Shown here piece by piece: positions 51,901 to 61,155 of a stretch of DNA of 64,000 bases. Position 1 is the first letter of the stretch; the number at the start of each line of letters is the position of its first letter. The stretch comes from an uncultured Muribaculaceae bacterium (GTDB taxonomy: Bacteria > Bacteroidota > Bacteroidia > Bacteroidales > Muribaculaceae): positions 333,879 to 397,878 of the forward strand of contig CAKUJD010000003.1 of NCBI GenBank assembly GCA_934661195.1, given 5' to 3'. A program made the position numbers and the translations under genes. The notes under the pieces were generated by a model. It worked only from the letters and a program-made list of their open reading frames with translations. It ran no database searches and had not been told where the DNA came from.

Positions 51901-52644
51901 TCATTCAAGTATGCAATGGACTTTATGAAGTGCAACAAGCAAGCCGGGCTTATCGATCAGCTCAAGCATATCAACCTCCTTTCCAATCAAGCCTCTACAT
52001 TGCCGGAACTTACTCAGCTAAGTGACTTCAAAAAGCATGTAACAGAGGTCGGACAGGTTTATAATGACTACATTGCTAATGCAGACCTTCCTTCTATTGC
52101 TTCCGAGATTACTGACTTGCGTAACCAGATAGACAGTTGCCTCACTCAGGCTTGTGTCGAATTCCAGACACAGGGCAATAGTATTCTTGGCGACTGCCGT
52201 GATGAGGTCAAGGCAATGGCGGAATACCCCCAGCTTACGGACTCTCAGAAGATTCAGATCGACACTCTGTTGGACAACCTAAATATAGATTGCAGAAGCA
52301 ACACTATTGAAGGACTGCGCGAGATGGTTAATACCTTTGTCAGCTACAAGATGAACAATGTTGATGCCATCAAGAATCGTGTGCGCAATCAGGCTAAGTC
52401 AAATGCACCAGCCGTGGTTGTGACTCCTCCTGCCGATCCGGAACCACATGTCACTCATGGAGAAGAAGAACCAGGAAACGGTGAAGACGGCGCTGTACAA
52501 GATCCTGGTATTAAGGTAAGTCATGTTAAGTTCAAAAAGAGAATTACAACAAAGGCTGATCTCCAAGCTATCATTGATGAGTTGACCAAACTTCTGGCAA
52601 CGGTTGATGACAACAACCCTGTGGTTCTCAATATAAATGAATAA
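48994..52644 (+). CDS. brxC: BREX P-loop ATPase BrxC
   Basis: 1216 residues, the usual length. The P-loop Gly-Phe-Tyr-Gly-Ser-Gly-Lys-Ser-Ser is at 73-81. Walker B Ile-Ile-Phe-Val-Leu-Asp-Glu-Val-Gly-Gln is near 256-265. The large C-terminal part is helix-rich, with a Pro/Glu-rich linker around 1130-1165 before a last small domain. BrxC is an AAA+/STAND-like ATPase of the core BREX complex with PglX, PglZ and BrxB. It overlaps pglX by 8 nt. Confidence 0.93.
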   Translation: MHKIQDLFDPSKKLNRAIESVVTFGAKTEQDLSSEIREYVVTEKLHKNYEDVIQDLQDAFDNSSKEVGIWVSGFYGSGKSSFAKYLGLSFDRSLLIDGVVFGDRLMSRIQDTAITAMHKTIIARHNPQVVMIDLSTQSVAGKIANVSDIVYYETLKLLGITKSTDQKVMCFIDMLHSEGKYEEFCKLVETEKHKTWESVESNDLAANLIAASLAPRVLPAYFPDSASFKDINLNSALNEKERFTRLYNLVKEKTGKDKIIFVLDEVGQYVASNVDLILNVQGMMQIFKDEFHGDVWVIATAQQTLTEDNHDAQLNSNELFRLAARFPVKVDIEANDIKEIITKRLLGKSQEGQSYLKKLFSNNEGVLKNSIHLTVQERSIYNQVLTDETFANLYPFLPVHIDILLSLLQKLASRTGGVGLRSVIRLIRDILVDNHLADATIGQMAGPEHFYDVLRTDMEKNSSKEIVIAADKAIQMFNGNALAVRICKTIAVMQLLDDFNLSFDNLCALLYNFVGSNFDKSKVRDNLDEIMQSDGLTLQEIDGKYQFMTNAILGIREERNKIIPRDSEKADVLQKQLQDMLSPAPSVNVYSSKTITAGVELTERNRPYNIHTATSLKINVRFVDGASYNETHQYLLTESTRQENSRTLYWLCTLSKDKEAILQEIVRSQNIKNRHLNETNKEIQAYLRAQSDNAEEKKRQLTQILREAMANSEIIFRGSPRQVNEETYKTVALKQIAEKVFEKYPLASTNMKSDCVNKLASYSDITTIPAALNPFGIVNTSKGTIDTSNAAIAEIKDFIALRNEATGQDVVNHFEHDPYGWSKDTIRYIVALMLKASIIQIRVAGKNITVFGDSAVDAMSTNNSFNKISISLNTEGALTIPELLKAAQNLTSLFNSSRIAPVKDQIAKEAYVKIRYYQPRFNNLIPDFTSLHLAGLQSMQMAVNYGQRILDSEGGEAAYLLGKDEDCVKSFKYAMDFMKCNKQAGLIDQLKHINLLSNQASTLPELTQLSDFKKHVTEVGQVYNDYIANADLPSIASEITDLRNQIDSCLTQACVEFQTQGNSILGDCRDEVKAMAEYPQLTDSQKIQIDTLLDNLNIDCRSNTIEGLREMVNTFVSYKMNNVDAIKNRVRNQAKSNAPAVVVTPPADPEPHVTHGEEEPGNGEDGAVQDPGIKVSHVKFKKRITTKADLQAIIDELTKLLATVDDNNPVVLNINE

Positions 52645-55600
52645 TCAAATTCAAGAGATAGTTATGATTTCTCAAAATGCAAAGAAAGTGCTGGAACGGT
52701 TCGTCAGTTCAGCCAAGAACCTGTTGATGCAGAACGTAACAGAGCTGCTTCAACAGTACTATGGCATATGGGCAGATGGCCACACCATTCCTGTAGAGCA
52801 ACTTGCCAATCAAGATACTGACATTGTCCATACGGCATGTATGCTTCGTGAACGTATGAAACACCTCCTTGCAGCACTCCCGGAAACAGAGGCTAACAAG
52901 GAGCGCCTTGCTGTGGCTCAGCTTATAGCGGAACAGGCATTTACCCAACTTAACCGCTTCTGCGCCCTTCGCATGTGTGAGGAACGTGACTTGATTCTTG
53001 AGAGCGTTAGAGCCGGCTACGACTCTGTAGGTTTTCAGAGCTATGATGCCATTGCCCAGCAGACGGCTATGCCAAAATACAATCGTTACAAGTGGTATCT
53101 GCATAGCATCTTTGACGAACTTAGCATTGAACTTCCTGCCGTCTTTGATCGTTTCTCGCCTTACGGGTTGGTATTCCCCGACGAGAACACATTGCTAAAA
53201 CTGCTCGACCTCATCAACGACACCCAGCTCAGCGAGTGGTATGACGAGCAGAATGGCATTACTGTCAACTTCTGGATGGAGGATGAAACCCTTGGATGGA
53301 TGTTTCAGGACTACAACTCTCTGGAGGAGCGTCGCAAGATGCGCGAGGAGAGCAACAAGCCGCGAAATAGCCGCGAGATGGCTGTGCGCAACCAGTTCTT
53401 TACACCTGAGTATATTGTCAGATTCCTTACTGACAATTCGCTTGGCCGCATCTGGTATGAGATGACCAAAGGAAAGAGCCGCATAGGTGAGGAGCAATGC
53501 CATTATATGACTTGTCGCCCAGATGAGGCTTTGAAGGAGCGTAAGCTGAAGGAACCTACCGAGATCCTCTCGCTTGACCCTACCTGTGGCTCCATGCACT
53601 TCGGACTCTATCTCTACGAGGTGTATGAGTATATCTATATGGACGCATGGGATAATTATCCGGAGCTTCTCATAAAATATCGCGAAATACATACAAGGGA
53701 CAGCTTCCATCGTGAAGTGCCGAAACTCATCCTTGAGAACAACATATTCGGTTGCGAGATAGACCCTCGTGCCCTTCAGCTTGCTGCGCTTAGCCTCTGG
53801 CTTCGTGCCCAGCGTAGCTATGGCGAGATGGGCATTCCTGCCGGTGAGCGTCCTCTCATCCGCAAGAGCAACCTGGTTTTGGCTGAGGCTATGCCGGGCA
53901 ACAAGCGTCTGCTCAAGGGTCTTATGGACGAGCTTGACAAGCCTATGCAGAATCTTATCAAGAAGATTTGGGATAAGATGCAGTTTGTAGGTGAGGCTGG
54001 TTTGCTCTTCAAAATGGAGAAGGAAATTTCAGAAGAGATAGAATATCTACGTAAGAACTGGACAAAGGTCAATCAATACCGCTATGCCGACTTGTTCACT
54101 ACAGACGAGGAGAAAGCCAAAATTGAGATGGAGAATGAGGCTCGCCGTGTTCTTAAAGAAAACAAGGATGAGTTCTTTCGAGAAATTAAGGAGCGACTCA
54201 AAATGGCTCTTCAGCAGTTGTCTGCTAAATTGAGCGAGGAGGAGGGCTATGAGAATGCGCTCTTCTCGGAGGATGCCACACGTGGCTTCGCCTTTATCGA
54301 ATTGTGTCAGAAACGATTCGATTGCATCGTCATGAACCCTCCGTTCGGCGAGGGAAGTGAGCATACCAGCGCATATCTTAACGACAACTATCCTGCGTGG
54401 AGCAAGAACTTGGTTTGCGCCTTCTTCGACCGTATGCAGGAGATGCTGGACGTGGATGGCAAGTTAGGGGCTATCTTTGACCGTACTGTGATGATAAAAT
54501 CCAGCTACGAGGCGTTCCGCCGTCGTAATCTTTGTGGCTTTATCACGGCTTGTGCTGATACGGGCTGGGGCGTGTTGGATGCAAGCGTAGAGACTTCCAC
54601 GTTAGTGCTGAACAAACTTTGCTCGGATGTGGAGGGTGTGTTTATGGATGTGCAGGATGTAAAACCTGAGGAAAAAGATGAACAACTCTCTGTTTTGATA
54701 AGAACTTGTAATAGAGGGGAAAAGGCAAAGTGGACGTATGTGGCGAAGTCGGTGGAGTTTGATAATTTGCCGAATACAGTGATTGGATATGATTTTGATG
54801 AGACCATTTTAAAATTATTTAGAAAGTCAAATATAAAAGAGAAGGGGCTTCCAGCAAAAGAAGGTCATCATATTCCTGCAGGTATATATTTAAGAAAGTA
54901 TTATGAATTTGTAAAGACAAGTAACTTCTGTCATTATTATAATGGTGGAGGATTCTCCATGTTTTATACCACATATAATGATTTTACTTTTTGGAACATA
55001 CCTATTTTAGAAGCGGATCAGGATTTCAGCTATCGTAATCCTCAATTGCATAAGATTGGTGGAGTGGGGTATGGAAAGCGTGGTGAAATATTAGATACCC
55101 ATATCCTTAAAAAAGGTTTACTGTTTTCGCGTGAAGGTCAGGCTATCCCATCTGAATCTTCTATTGCAAGTTATTTAATTTTAGGTTTTACCAATTCTAT
55201 TTTGGCGCAATATTCAATAAATTTATATACAGGTCAGCATAAAATAAGCGGCAACGTCAACCTCCTCCCCATGCCCGACTATGCCACTCGCCAATCCGAC
55301 ATCGAACATATCGTCAATGCCATTATCACCATCAAGCGCAAGTGGTTCAGCTTGGACGAAACCAACTTGGAATATCATGGCTTGTTGGCACAGATGGACT
55401 TAAAGGACGGCATTGAGGCAGGGCTTGACAAGATGCAAGAACAGTTGACCGCTGACTACACCCAATATACCGAACTCGTCAAGGAGAACGATGACCTGTG
55501 GATGGACTTGGCAGACATCGACCGAGGCAGCGAGTTCCGCCAGACCTTGAACGACTATAAGGTTCGCCGCCCATACGAGGAACTGTTGTCGATAGACGGT

Positions 55601-56566
55601 GCCAGCTGTCAGAACATCATCGACAAGAAGACGATGGCGCAGGAAATCGTGATGGAGCTGGTGGGCATGGCTTTCGGCAGATGGAACACCGCCTATGCCA
55701 AGGGCGAGAAGACCATCCCAGAGTTTGGCGACGTATTCGATGCCCTGCCTTTCATGCCTGTGGTAAGCCAAGGCGAAGAGCCTTGTCCTGCGGAGCTTGC
55801 CGTACCTACCGACGGCATCCTGACCAATGAGGCAGAGAGTCCGCTCTGCCTGGCAAGCCATGTGCGTGAGGTGATGGCCTGGCTGTGGGGCGACCGTGCC
55901 GACGACCGAGAATACGAACTTTGCCAACTGATAGGCTGCAAGAGTCTGCAAGCCTACCTCTCATCGCCAACAGGCTTCTTCGACTACCACTTCAAACGCT
56001 ATACCAAGAGCCGCCGCAAGGCACCTATCTACTGGCTCCTTGCCTCGGCAGACGGCACGGTGGATTACTGGGTGTATTATCCCAAGCTCAGCAAGAACAC
56101 TTTGCCGCAGCTCATTATCCAGCTGCGTGAGAAGGGAGAGCAGTTGCGCACACGTCTGAATGCAGCTCTTGCCATCCACGACAAGACGCAAGAAACGCAG
56201 GTGCGCGCAGAGCAAGAACAGGTGGATGGCATGATGGAAAAGCTGAACTGCATCATTGAAGCTGGCTATGTGCCATGCCACGACGACGGCGTGCCCGTGA
56301 CGGCAGCCCCCTTGCAAAATCTTGCAGCCAGCCGATTGTGGCGAGCAGAATGTGAGAAGAACATGGAACTGTTGGCGAAAGGCGACTACGACTGGAGCCA
56401 CCTTGCCATGAGCATGTATCCAGCCCGAGTGACCCAAAAGGCAAAGAAAGACTGGTGCATGGCATTGACCCACGGACTGGAACACCTCTGTGAGAACAAG
56501 CCCAAGGAGAAGAAGCCGAGAAAGAAAAAGGCAGATGCCATACAGAGAGAATTGAATTTAGATTAA
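52637..56566 (+). CDS. pglX: BREX DNA adenine methyltransferase PglX
   Basis: 1309 residues. SAM motif I Leu-Asp-Pro-Thr-Cys-Gly-Ser-Met-His-Phe is near 312-321. The catalytic N6-adenine motif Asn-Pro-Pro-Phe is at 567-570, followed by Gly-Glu-Gly-Ser. PglX methylates a non-palindromic hexamer on one strand so that host DNA is spared, and it is also needed for restriction in BREX. The target motif here cannot be read from the sequence; the central target-recognition part (about 700-900) is notably more A/T-rich than the flanks, suggesting exchange of the specificity region. The C-terminal tail is Lys-rich. It overlaps brxC; the next gene starts 20 nt after. Confidence 0.94.
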   Translation: MNNQIQEIVMISQNAKKVLERFVSSAKNLLMQNVTELLQQYYGIWADGHTIPVEQLANQDTDIVHTACMLRERMKHLLAALPETEANKERLAVAQLIAEQAFTQLNRFCALRMCEERDLILESVRAGYDSVGFQSYDAIAQQTAMPKYNRYKWYLHSIFDELSIELPAVFDRFSPYGLVFPDENTLLKLLDLINDTQLSEWYDEQNGITVNFWMEDETLGWMFQDYNSLEERRKMREESNKPRNSREMAVRNQFFTPEYIVRFLTDNSLGRIWYEMTKGKSRIGEEQCHYMTCRPDEALKERKLKEPTEILSLDPTCGSMHFGLYLYEVYEYIYMDAWDNYPELLIKYREIHTRDSFHREVPKLILENNIFGCEIDPRALQLAALSLWLRAQRSYGEMGIPAGERPLIRKSNLVLAEAMPGNKRLLKGLMDELDKPMQNLIKKIWDKMQFVGEAGLLFKMEKEISEEIEYLRKNWTKVNQYRYADLFTTDEEKAKIEMENEARRVLKENKDEFFREIKERLKMALQQLSAKLSEEEGYENALFSEDATRGFAFIELCQKRFDCIVMNPPFGEGSEHTSAYLNDNYPAWSKNLVCAFFDRMQEMLDVDGKLGAIFDRTVMIKSSYEAFRRRNLCGFITACADTGWGVLDASVETSTLVLNKLCSDVEGVFMDVQDVKPEEKDEQLSVLIRTCNRGEKAKWTYVAKSVEFDNLPNTVIGYDFDETILKLFRKSNIKEKGLPAKEGHHIPAGIYLRKYYEFVKTSNFCHYYNGGGFSMFYTTYNDFTFWNIPILEADQDFSYRNPQLHKIGGVGYGKRGEILDTHILKKGLLFSREGQAIPSESSIASYLILGFTNSILAQYSINLYTGQHKISGNVNLLPMPDYATRQSDIEHIVNAIITIKRKWFSLDETNLEYHGLLAQMDLKDGIEAGLDKMQEQLTADYTQYTELVKENDDLWMDLADIDRGSEFRQTLNDYKVRRPYEELLSIDGASCQNIIDKKTMAQEIVMELVGMAFGRWNTAYAKGEKTIPEFGDVFDALPFMPVVSQGEEPCPAELAVPTDGILTNEAESPLCLASHVREVMAWLWGDRADDREYELCQLIGCKSLQAYLSSPTGFFDYHFKRYTKSRRKAPIYWLLASADGTVDYWVYYPKLSKNTLPQLIIQLREKGEQLRTRLNAALAIHDKTQETQVRAEQEQVDGMMEKLNCIIEAGYVPCHDDGVPVTAAPLQNLAASRLWRAECEKNMELLAKGDYDWSHLAMSMYPARVTQKAKKDWCMALTHGLEHLCENKPKEKKPRKKKADAIQRELNLD

Positions 56567-56586
56567 CTTGAAAATACATTGTCATC

Positions 56587-57924
56587 GTGAGAATAAATGA
56601 TATAACCATAAAAAACTTCAGAGGCTTCATCGAGCAAAGGCGCTTTGAATTTGACCCTAAGATGAATGTAATCCTAGGTGATAACACAACTGGTAAGACA
56701 TCTCTGCTTCATGCCGTGCAGATTGCTCTCGGAGCATATCTACAGGCACTGAAGATCATTCCTGGAGGTAAGGCATTCAGTAGAAATTTCTTATCAACTG
56801 ACTATGTGAAGAGATACAGTGAGGCAAATAAGGATTTTATACAGGATACGGGTAAACCTGAGATTTCTGTAAATGCTGATTTCTTTGCTACTGTGTATAA
56901 TCTTGATGATTTTAGTCATGACGATCAAGTCCATTCAATTTCATGGACACGCTCAAGTAACAGTATATCCAAGAGAAACGCTAATGAGTTGATGTTAGAG
57001 GTGGCGGCTATGGAGAAGGAAAGAATTTCTGCAGATACGACCCACAAGAATTCCGTATTTCCTCTATTCTTAGCTTTTGGAAGCAATCGTCTTGAGAAGA
57101 ATTATCGTAAGGCGCAGAAAACGCGTGCACGTGAATCAAAACTTGAAAAGGCATATAAATGTTCGCTTGATGGTCAGCAGGTAGACTTTAAAAGTGCGTT
57201 TAATTGGATTTATAAATACAATTTTAGCCTCAAAAAAGGAGCAGAGTTCGAGGGAACAGACCGAGCCTTTTTTGAAGCGATTGCACATGCTATACCTGCA
57301 ATCAAAGGGTTTAGAATTGATACAAAGAATAATGAACTCGCTGCCATAGTTCAAATGACAAAAGATCCGAAACCTTATTGGTTGACCTATGACATGATGA
57401 GCGACGGTTTTAAGGCTATGATCAATATCTGTGCAGAGATTGCCTATCGTTGTATTCAACTCAATGGATTTATTGGGGTAGAAGCGGTTAGGAGTACTCC
57501 TGGTATCATTATGATTGACGAGATTGATCTCTTCCTTCATCCTCACTGGCAGCAGCACGTGCTTCAGGATTTACAGAATGCCTTCCCAAGGATGCAATTC
57601 ATCGTAACAACCCACTCTCCGTTTATCGTGCAGAGTGTGAATAGCCAAAGCGTCATTACCCTTGATGGAGAAAAAGGTTCTAATCCGCAAATGAGAAGTA
57701 TCGAAGACATTGCTGTGACAGAAATGAATATGGACACAGATAGATTCCCCAAGTACAAGAAAATGCTGGATATGGCAGAAAAATACTATCAGCTTGTAAA
57801 GGAGGATAAAGAAAAGTCTGAGGAAGCGATAAATGTAAAGAAGGAACTGGATGCCATTGAAGCAGAATTTTCCGATGATCCTGCATACGTCGCACTACTT
57901 AAAGCAGAAAGGAATTCACAATGA
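56587..57924 (+). CDS. ptuA: PtuA-like AAA/ABC-type ATPase (Septu module)
   Basis: 445 residues, with a GTG start. The N-terminus Ile-Asn-Asp-Ile-Thr-Ile-Lys-Asn-Phe-Arg-Gly is that of RecF/OLD-type ATPases. P-loop Gly-Asp-Asn-Thr-Thr-Gly-Lys-Thr is at 31-38, Walker B Ile-Ile-Met-Ile-Asp-Glu-Ile-Asp near 306-313, and H-loop Thr-Thr-His-Ser-Pro near 341-345. There is no TOPRIM domain, so it is not a full OLD nuclease. The next gene, an HNH nuclease, overlaps by 4 nt (ATGA); this pairing is that of Septu PtuA-PtuB. In Septu the ATPase controls the HNH effector. Position inside a BREX operon is unusual. Confidence 0.78.
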   Translation: MRINDITIKNFRGFIEQRRFEFDPKMNVILGDNTTGKTSLLHAVQIALGAYLQALKIIPGGKAFSRNFLSTDYVKRYSEANKDFIQDTGKPEISVNADFFATVYNLDDFSHDDQVHSISWTRSSNSISKRNANELMLEVAAMEKERISADTTHKNSVFPLFLAFGSNRLEKNYRKAQKTRARESKLEKAYKCSLDGQQVDFKSAFNWIYKYNFSLKKGAEFEGTDRAFFEAIAHAIPAIKGFRIDTKNNELAAIVQMTKDPKPYWLTYDMMSDGFKAMINICAEIAYRCIQLNGFIGVEAVRSTPGIIMIDEIDLFLHPHWQQHVLQDLQNAFPRMQFIVTTHSPFIVQSVNSQSVITLDGEKGSNPQMRSIEDIAVTEMNMDTDRFPKYKKMLDMAEKYYQLVKEDKEKSEEAINVKKELDAIEAEFSDDPAYVALLKAERNSQ

Positions 57925-58682
57925 GACCAGTCGTAAAACTCGCTCCAGGCAAGTATCCCTGTGGAGATGGTAGTTCATTGACTATTAAAACAGACTATCA
58001 TCCTAATTATAGAGATGCAAAACCACATTTGGTCTTTAACTTAGGCTGCATGTGCTCATACTGTGAAAAGGCATTTGATGACGAAAGAGAACTTGCCGTT
58101 GAGCATATTCAAGCCAAGAAGTACAAGGACGAAAATGGCAATTATCCGTATGCAGCCTTGGAGACTAAATGGGAAAACTTTCTGCTATCATGTGCGACCT
58201 GTAACGGCCTTGATAATAAGGGTGACAAAAATGTAGTTTATGGCGAATGCCATTTACCACATCTTAATAATACTTTCCTCTCTTTTCAATATAAAGCAGG
58301 AGGAGTAGTAAATGTGAACCCAAATCTAACAGGCAAATCCCTTGCTAATGCAGAGGCTCTTCGTAAATTAGTAGGATTAAATAAAGGTCCGATGGATTCG
58401 CGGCCCAAAGATAAACGTTGGCTTGTAAGAACAGAGAAATGGAATCTTGCCATGCATTACCTATCCAAATACGAAAACAAAAAGGTTGATGTAGAAACAA
58501 TAATAGATTTAGTCAAAGGGCATGGCTGTTGGTCTATCTGGTTTACGATATTCAAAGGTCACCCTGAGGTTCGCAAAGAATTGATAGAACAGTTTCCCGG
58601 AACCGCTAAGGAATGTTTCGATTCTGCTAATAACTATGAGCCGATTCCAAGAAATCCGCAAAATGCTACAGATCCAGTTTAA
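57921..58682 (+). CDS. ptuB: PtuB-like HNH endonuclease (Septu module)
   Basis: 253 residues. The HNH fold is clear: Cys45-x2-Cys48, Val-Glu-His62-Ile, Asn87-Phe-Leu-Leu-Ser-Cys91-x2-Cys94-Asn95, and Lys100-Gly. This matches the TIGR02646-like HNH group to which PtuB belongs (Glu-His-Ile...Trp-x-Asn-Leu-Leu-x-Cys-x-x-Cys-Asn...Lys). It probably cleaves phage or host nucleic acid under control of the ATPase encoded just upstream. It overlaps that gene by 4 nt, and pglZ starts 13 nt downstream. Confidence 0.78.
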   Translation: MRPVVKLAPGKYPCGDGSSLTIKTDYHPNYRDAKPHLVFNLGCMCSYCEKAFDDERELAVEHIQAKKYKDENGNYPYAALETKWENFLLSCATCNGLDNKGDKNVVYGECHLPHLNNTFLSFQYKAGGVVNVNPNLTGKSLANAEALRKLVGLNKGPMDSRPKDKRWLVRTEKWNLAMHYLSKYENKKVDVETIIDLVKGHGCWSIWFTIFKGHPEVRKELIEQFPGTAKECFDSANNYEPIPRNPQNATDPV

Positions 58683-58695
58683 TATTTGAATCACT

Positions 58696-61152
58696 ATGGA
58701 CATACAAGGATACATACTCGATCACTGGCTGGCCAAGATGAAGCCAGAGTCACCGGTGTTAACAATATATGACAAGGATGGTATCTATTACGACCTGCTG
58801 CCTTTGGCAAAGGAGAAGGGCATTAAGGTGATTGATACCACGAAGGGACTGCTAAACGCAAGATTGTCAGCATCTCATTTCTGGTGCAATGAGCTCTCAT
58901 TGAACAAGGATTCGAGAATGATAATATATCGTAAGCGTTCAATGCCAACCAATAACCGAGATTGGGTGGAAGAGCCTTTTATGTCATTTTTCAAGAGTGG
59001 GCAGGTATTTCCTTACGGTCCACAGGATGGTTATGAAAACATTTGCAGGACATTTCTTCCTGCCAAGCAGAAGGAACTGGACCAGCTGTTCGAACAAGGT
59101 TCAACATCATTCAACATGATCAATGCCTTGCTCGATGGTGCTGCATATCCTGAGCTTGAGCAGTTGACATCAGGCAAAAGCTTCGCAGAGATGACAGTTG
59201 GCTTACTTTCTCAGACCCAGTGCTCTGATATGAAGTGGCTCAAGGAATGGAAAGTTTTTGCTACTGCTCAATATCCAGGATTGGATTCAAATGGAGTAAC
59301 CCTAAAGGATGTGCAACTCAAATTGTGGGCATATCTACTCTTCAGTGAGTTTGTATTTGACTTGCCGGAGGCATTACCCGATAATCTGAATAGTGTAGCA
59401 ATGGCACCCGAACAGATGAAGGAGAAGGTATATCTGATTTGTGATAAACTCAGAAACCAGATAAACCTCAGGGAAACTTATGTCCGCATGGCTAATAAAG
59501 TTGCAGAGCAGTTGAACCTGCAGGAGGTATTTGCAAAAGCAAAGCATTTAGGCGATCGCGTGACATTCAGTTTTGAAAATAGCGTAGAGTATGACCGCTT
59601 CATTTCCTACTTGAAAGAAGGAAAACAAGACGATGCCTCTGTATTATGTAAAAAGAATCTTTCGGATGTTTGGTGTCAGGAAGATTTGGAGGTTGCTACG
59701 TTCTGGAAGTTAGCTGAGCATACGCTAACGCTAATGGCATGCATTCATCATGGCATCAAATCCGACGGAACACTGAAGGAACTGGTGGATTGGTATGCCG
59801 AAAGTGGTTGTATGGCTGACTACGCATTCCGTAGGTATCACACAGATTTGCTTGGAGCAATCAACATGCCAAAGCAGGTGAAAGAACTCACCGAGATAGT
59901 GAACACTCGCTACCATGAGTTTACCGAACGGGCTGTGAAGATTTATCAGCAGTCAATCACCCAACTGAAGGATTTCCCCAGGCTCAAAAATCAAGGATGC
60001 TTACAAAAAGTATATCCTGCATTAGAGGAAGGCAAGAAGGTGGTATTTGTGATGGTTGATGCGTTCCGTTTTGAGATGGGAAAGAATTTTTCGGAGCAGA
60101 TTGAGCGTAGCTACCGCGAACGAGTGGATTTTTCTCCGCGTATTTCATACCTGCCTTCTGTGACCCGTTTTTGCATGGCAAACCATCTTGACGATATTGT
60201 CCTTGTAGAAAAGTCAGGGAAGCTGCAACCATTAATCGGAACAGATGCAATAATCACGCCAGAGGACAGGGTGGATTATCTGCGCAATAAAACTGGTGTT
60301 GAGATTCAGGATGTTCGGCTGGAAGACTGGAATGCATCAGCAGTAGACGACAATACACGATTGCTTATAGTGCGTAGTGTAGGAATAGATGCAGCCGGCG
60401 AAAATGACAAATTGAATGGTCTGGCAGCAATGGAACGCGAGATGATTCGTCTGGCACGTCTTATTGAAGATTGCAAACGACTCAAATTTGATATGGCTGT
60501 CATCGTGGCTGATCATGGTTTCATGCTTCAACCGGCATTCCGTGTTAGTGATCAAATTCAGAAGCCTGCTGGTAGCGACATTGTTCTCGAAGAATCAAGA
60601 ATGCTTGCTGGTAATCTGAATGACTCTCCTGATACCCTCTCCTTTACTCCGGCACAATTCGGAGCAAATATTAGCGCTATGAAGCTCGTATATGCTAAAG
60701 ATTACACCGTATTCCGTCGTGGAGAAGTGTATTATCATGAAGGACTGTCGCTGCAGGAAAATATTGTTCCTGTCATAACAGTCAGGCTGCAGGAAGAAAA
60801 GCAAAGACAGCAGTATAGTGTTTCTCTTACCTATAAAGATAAGACCGAAGGCACTGTTTATATGCATCGCCCTATTATTGACGTCAACACCGCTTTCTCT
60901 GATTTGTTTGCCGATGATGTAAATATCCGAATTACAGTAGTTGGCGACGATGGTAGTTCCATCGGTCGGCCTGAAGGAAAATTCTATAACGACGTAACGG
61001 AGCTTGTGGATATACCTGCAGATGCAGCCAAGATTCGTCAACCTATCAGTATTGATGATGACTATAATGGTCACACCATTACGGTGACAGCTTTCGATGC
61101 TGAAACAAACGCAACATTATCTGTTTTAAGACTAAATTTTGAAAGTGAATAA
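58696..61152 (+). CDS. pglZ: BREX alkaline-phosphatase-fold protein PglZ
   Basis: 818 residues. The PglZ domain starts near 445: Val-Val-Phe-Val-Met-Val-Asp455-Ala-Phe-Arg-Phe-Glu-Met-Gly, the metal-binding Asp of the alkaline phosphatase superfamily. The second metal site is Val-Ile-Val-Ala-Asp606-His607-Gly. The N-terminal 440 residues are helical. Known PglZ proteins can be metal-dependent nucleases or phosphatases and are essential for BREX. It is followed by brxL after 3 nt, and preceded by the inserted ATPase-HNH pair rather than directly by pglX, as it would be in an ordinary type I locus. Confidence 0.92.
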   Translation: MDIQGYILDHWLAKMKPESPVLTIYDKDGIYYDLLPLAKEKGIKVIDTTKGLLNARLSASHFWCNELSLNKDSRMIIYRKRSMPTNNRDWVEEPFMSFFKSGQVFPYGPQDGYENICRTFLPAKQKELDQLFEQGSTSFNMINALLDGAAYPELEQLTSGKSFAEMTVGLLSQTQCSDMKWLKEWKVFATAQYPGLDSNGVTLKDVQLKLWAYLLFSEFVFDLPEALPDNLNSVAMAPEQMKEKVYLICDKLRNQINLRETYVRMANKVAEQLNLQEVFAKAKHLGDRVTFSFENSVEYDRFISYLKEGKQDDASVLCKKNLSDVWCQEDLEVATFWKLAEHTLTLMACIHHGIKSDGTLKELVDWYAESGCMADYAFRRYHTDLLGAINMPKQVKELTEIVNTRYHEFTERAVKIYQQSITQLKDFPRLKNQGCLQKVYPALEEGKKVVFVMVDAFRFEMGKNFSEQIERSYRERVDFSPRISYLPSVTRFCMANHLDDIVLVEKSGKLQPLIGTDAIITPEDRVDYLRNKTGVEIQDVRLEDWNASAVDDNTRLLIVRSVGIDAAGENDKLNGLAAMEREMIRLARLIEDCKRLKFDMAVIVADHGFMLQPAFRVSDQIQKPAGSDIVLEESRMLAGNLNDSPDTLSFTPAQFGANISAMKLVYAKDYTVFRRGEVYYHEGLSLQENIVPVITVRLQEEKQRQQYSVSLTYKDKTEGTVYMHRPIIDVNTAFSDLFADDVNIRITVVGDDGSSIGRPEGKFYNDVTELVDIPADAAKIRQPISIDDDYNGHTITVTAFDAETNATLSVLRLNFESE

Positions 61153-61155
61153 GCA

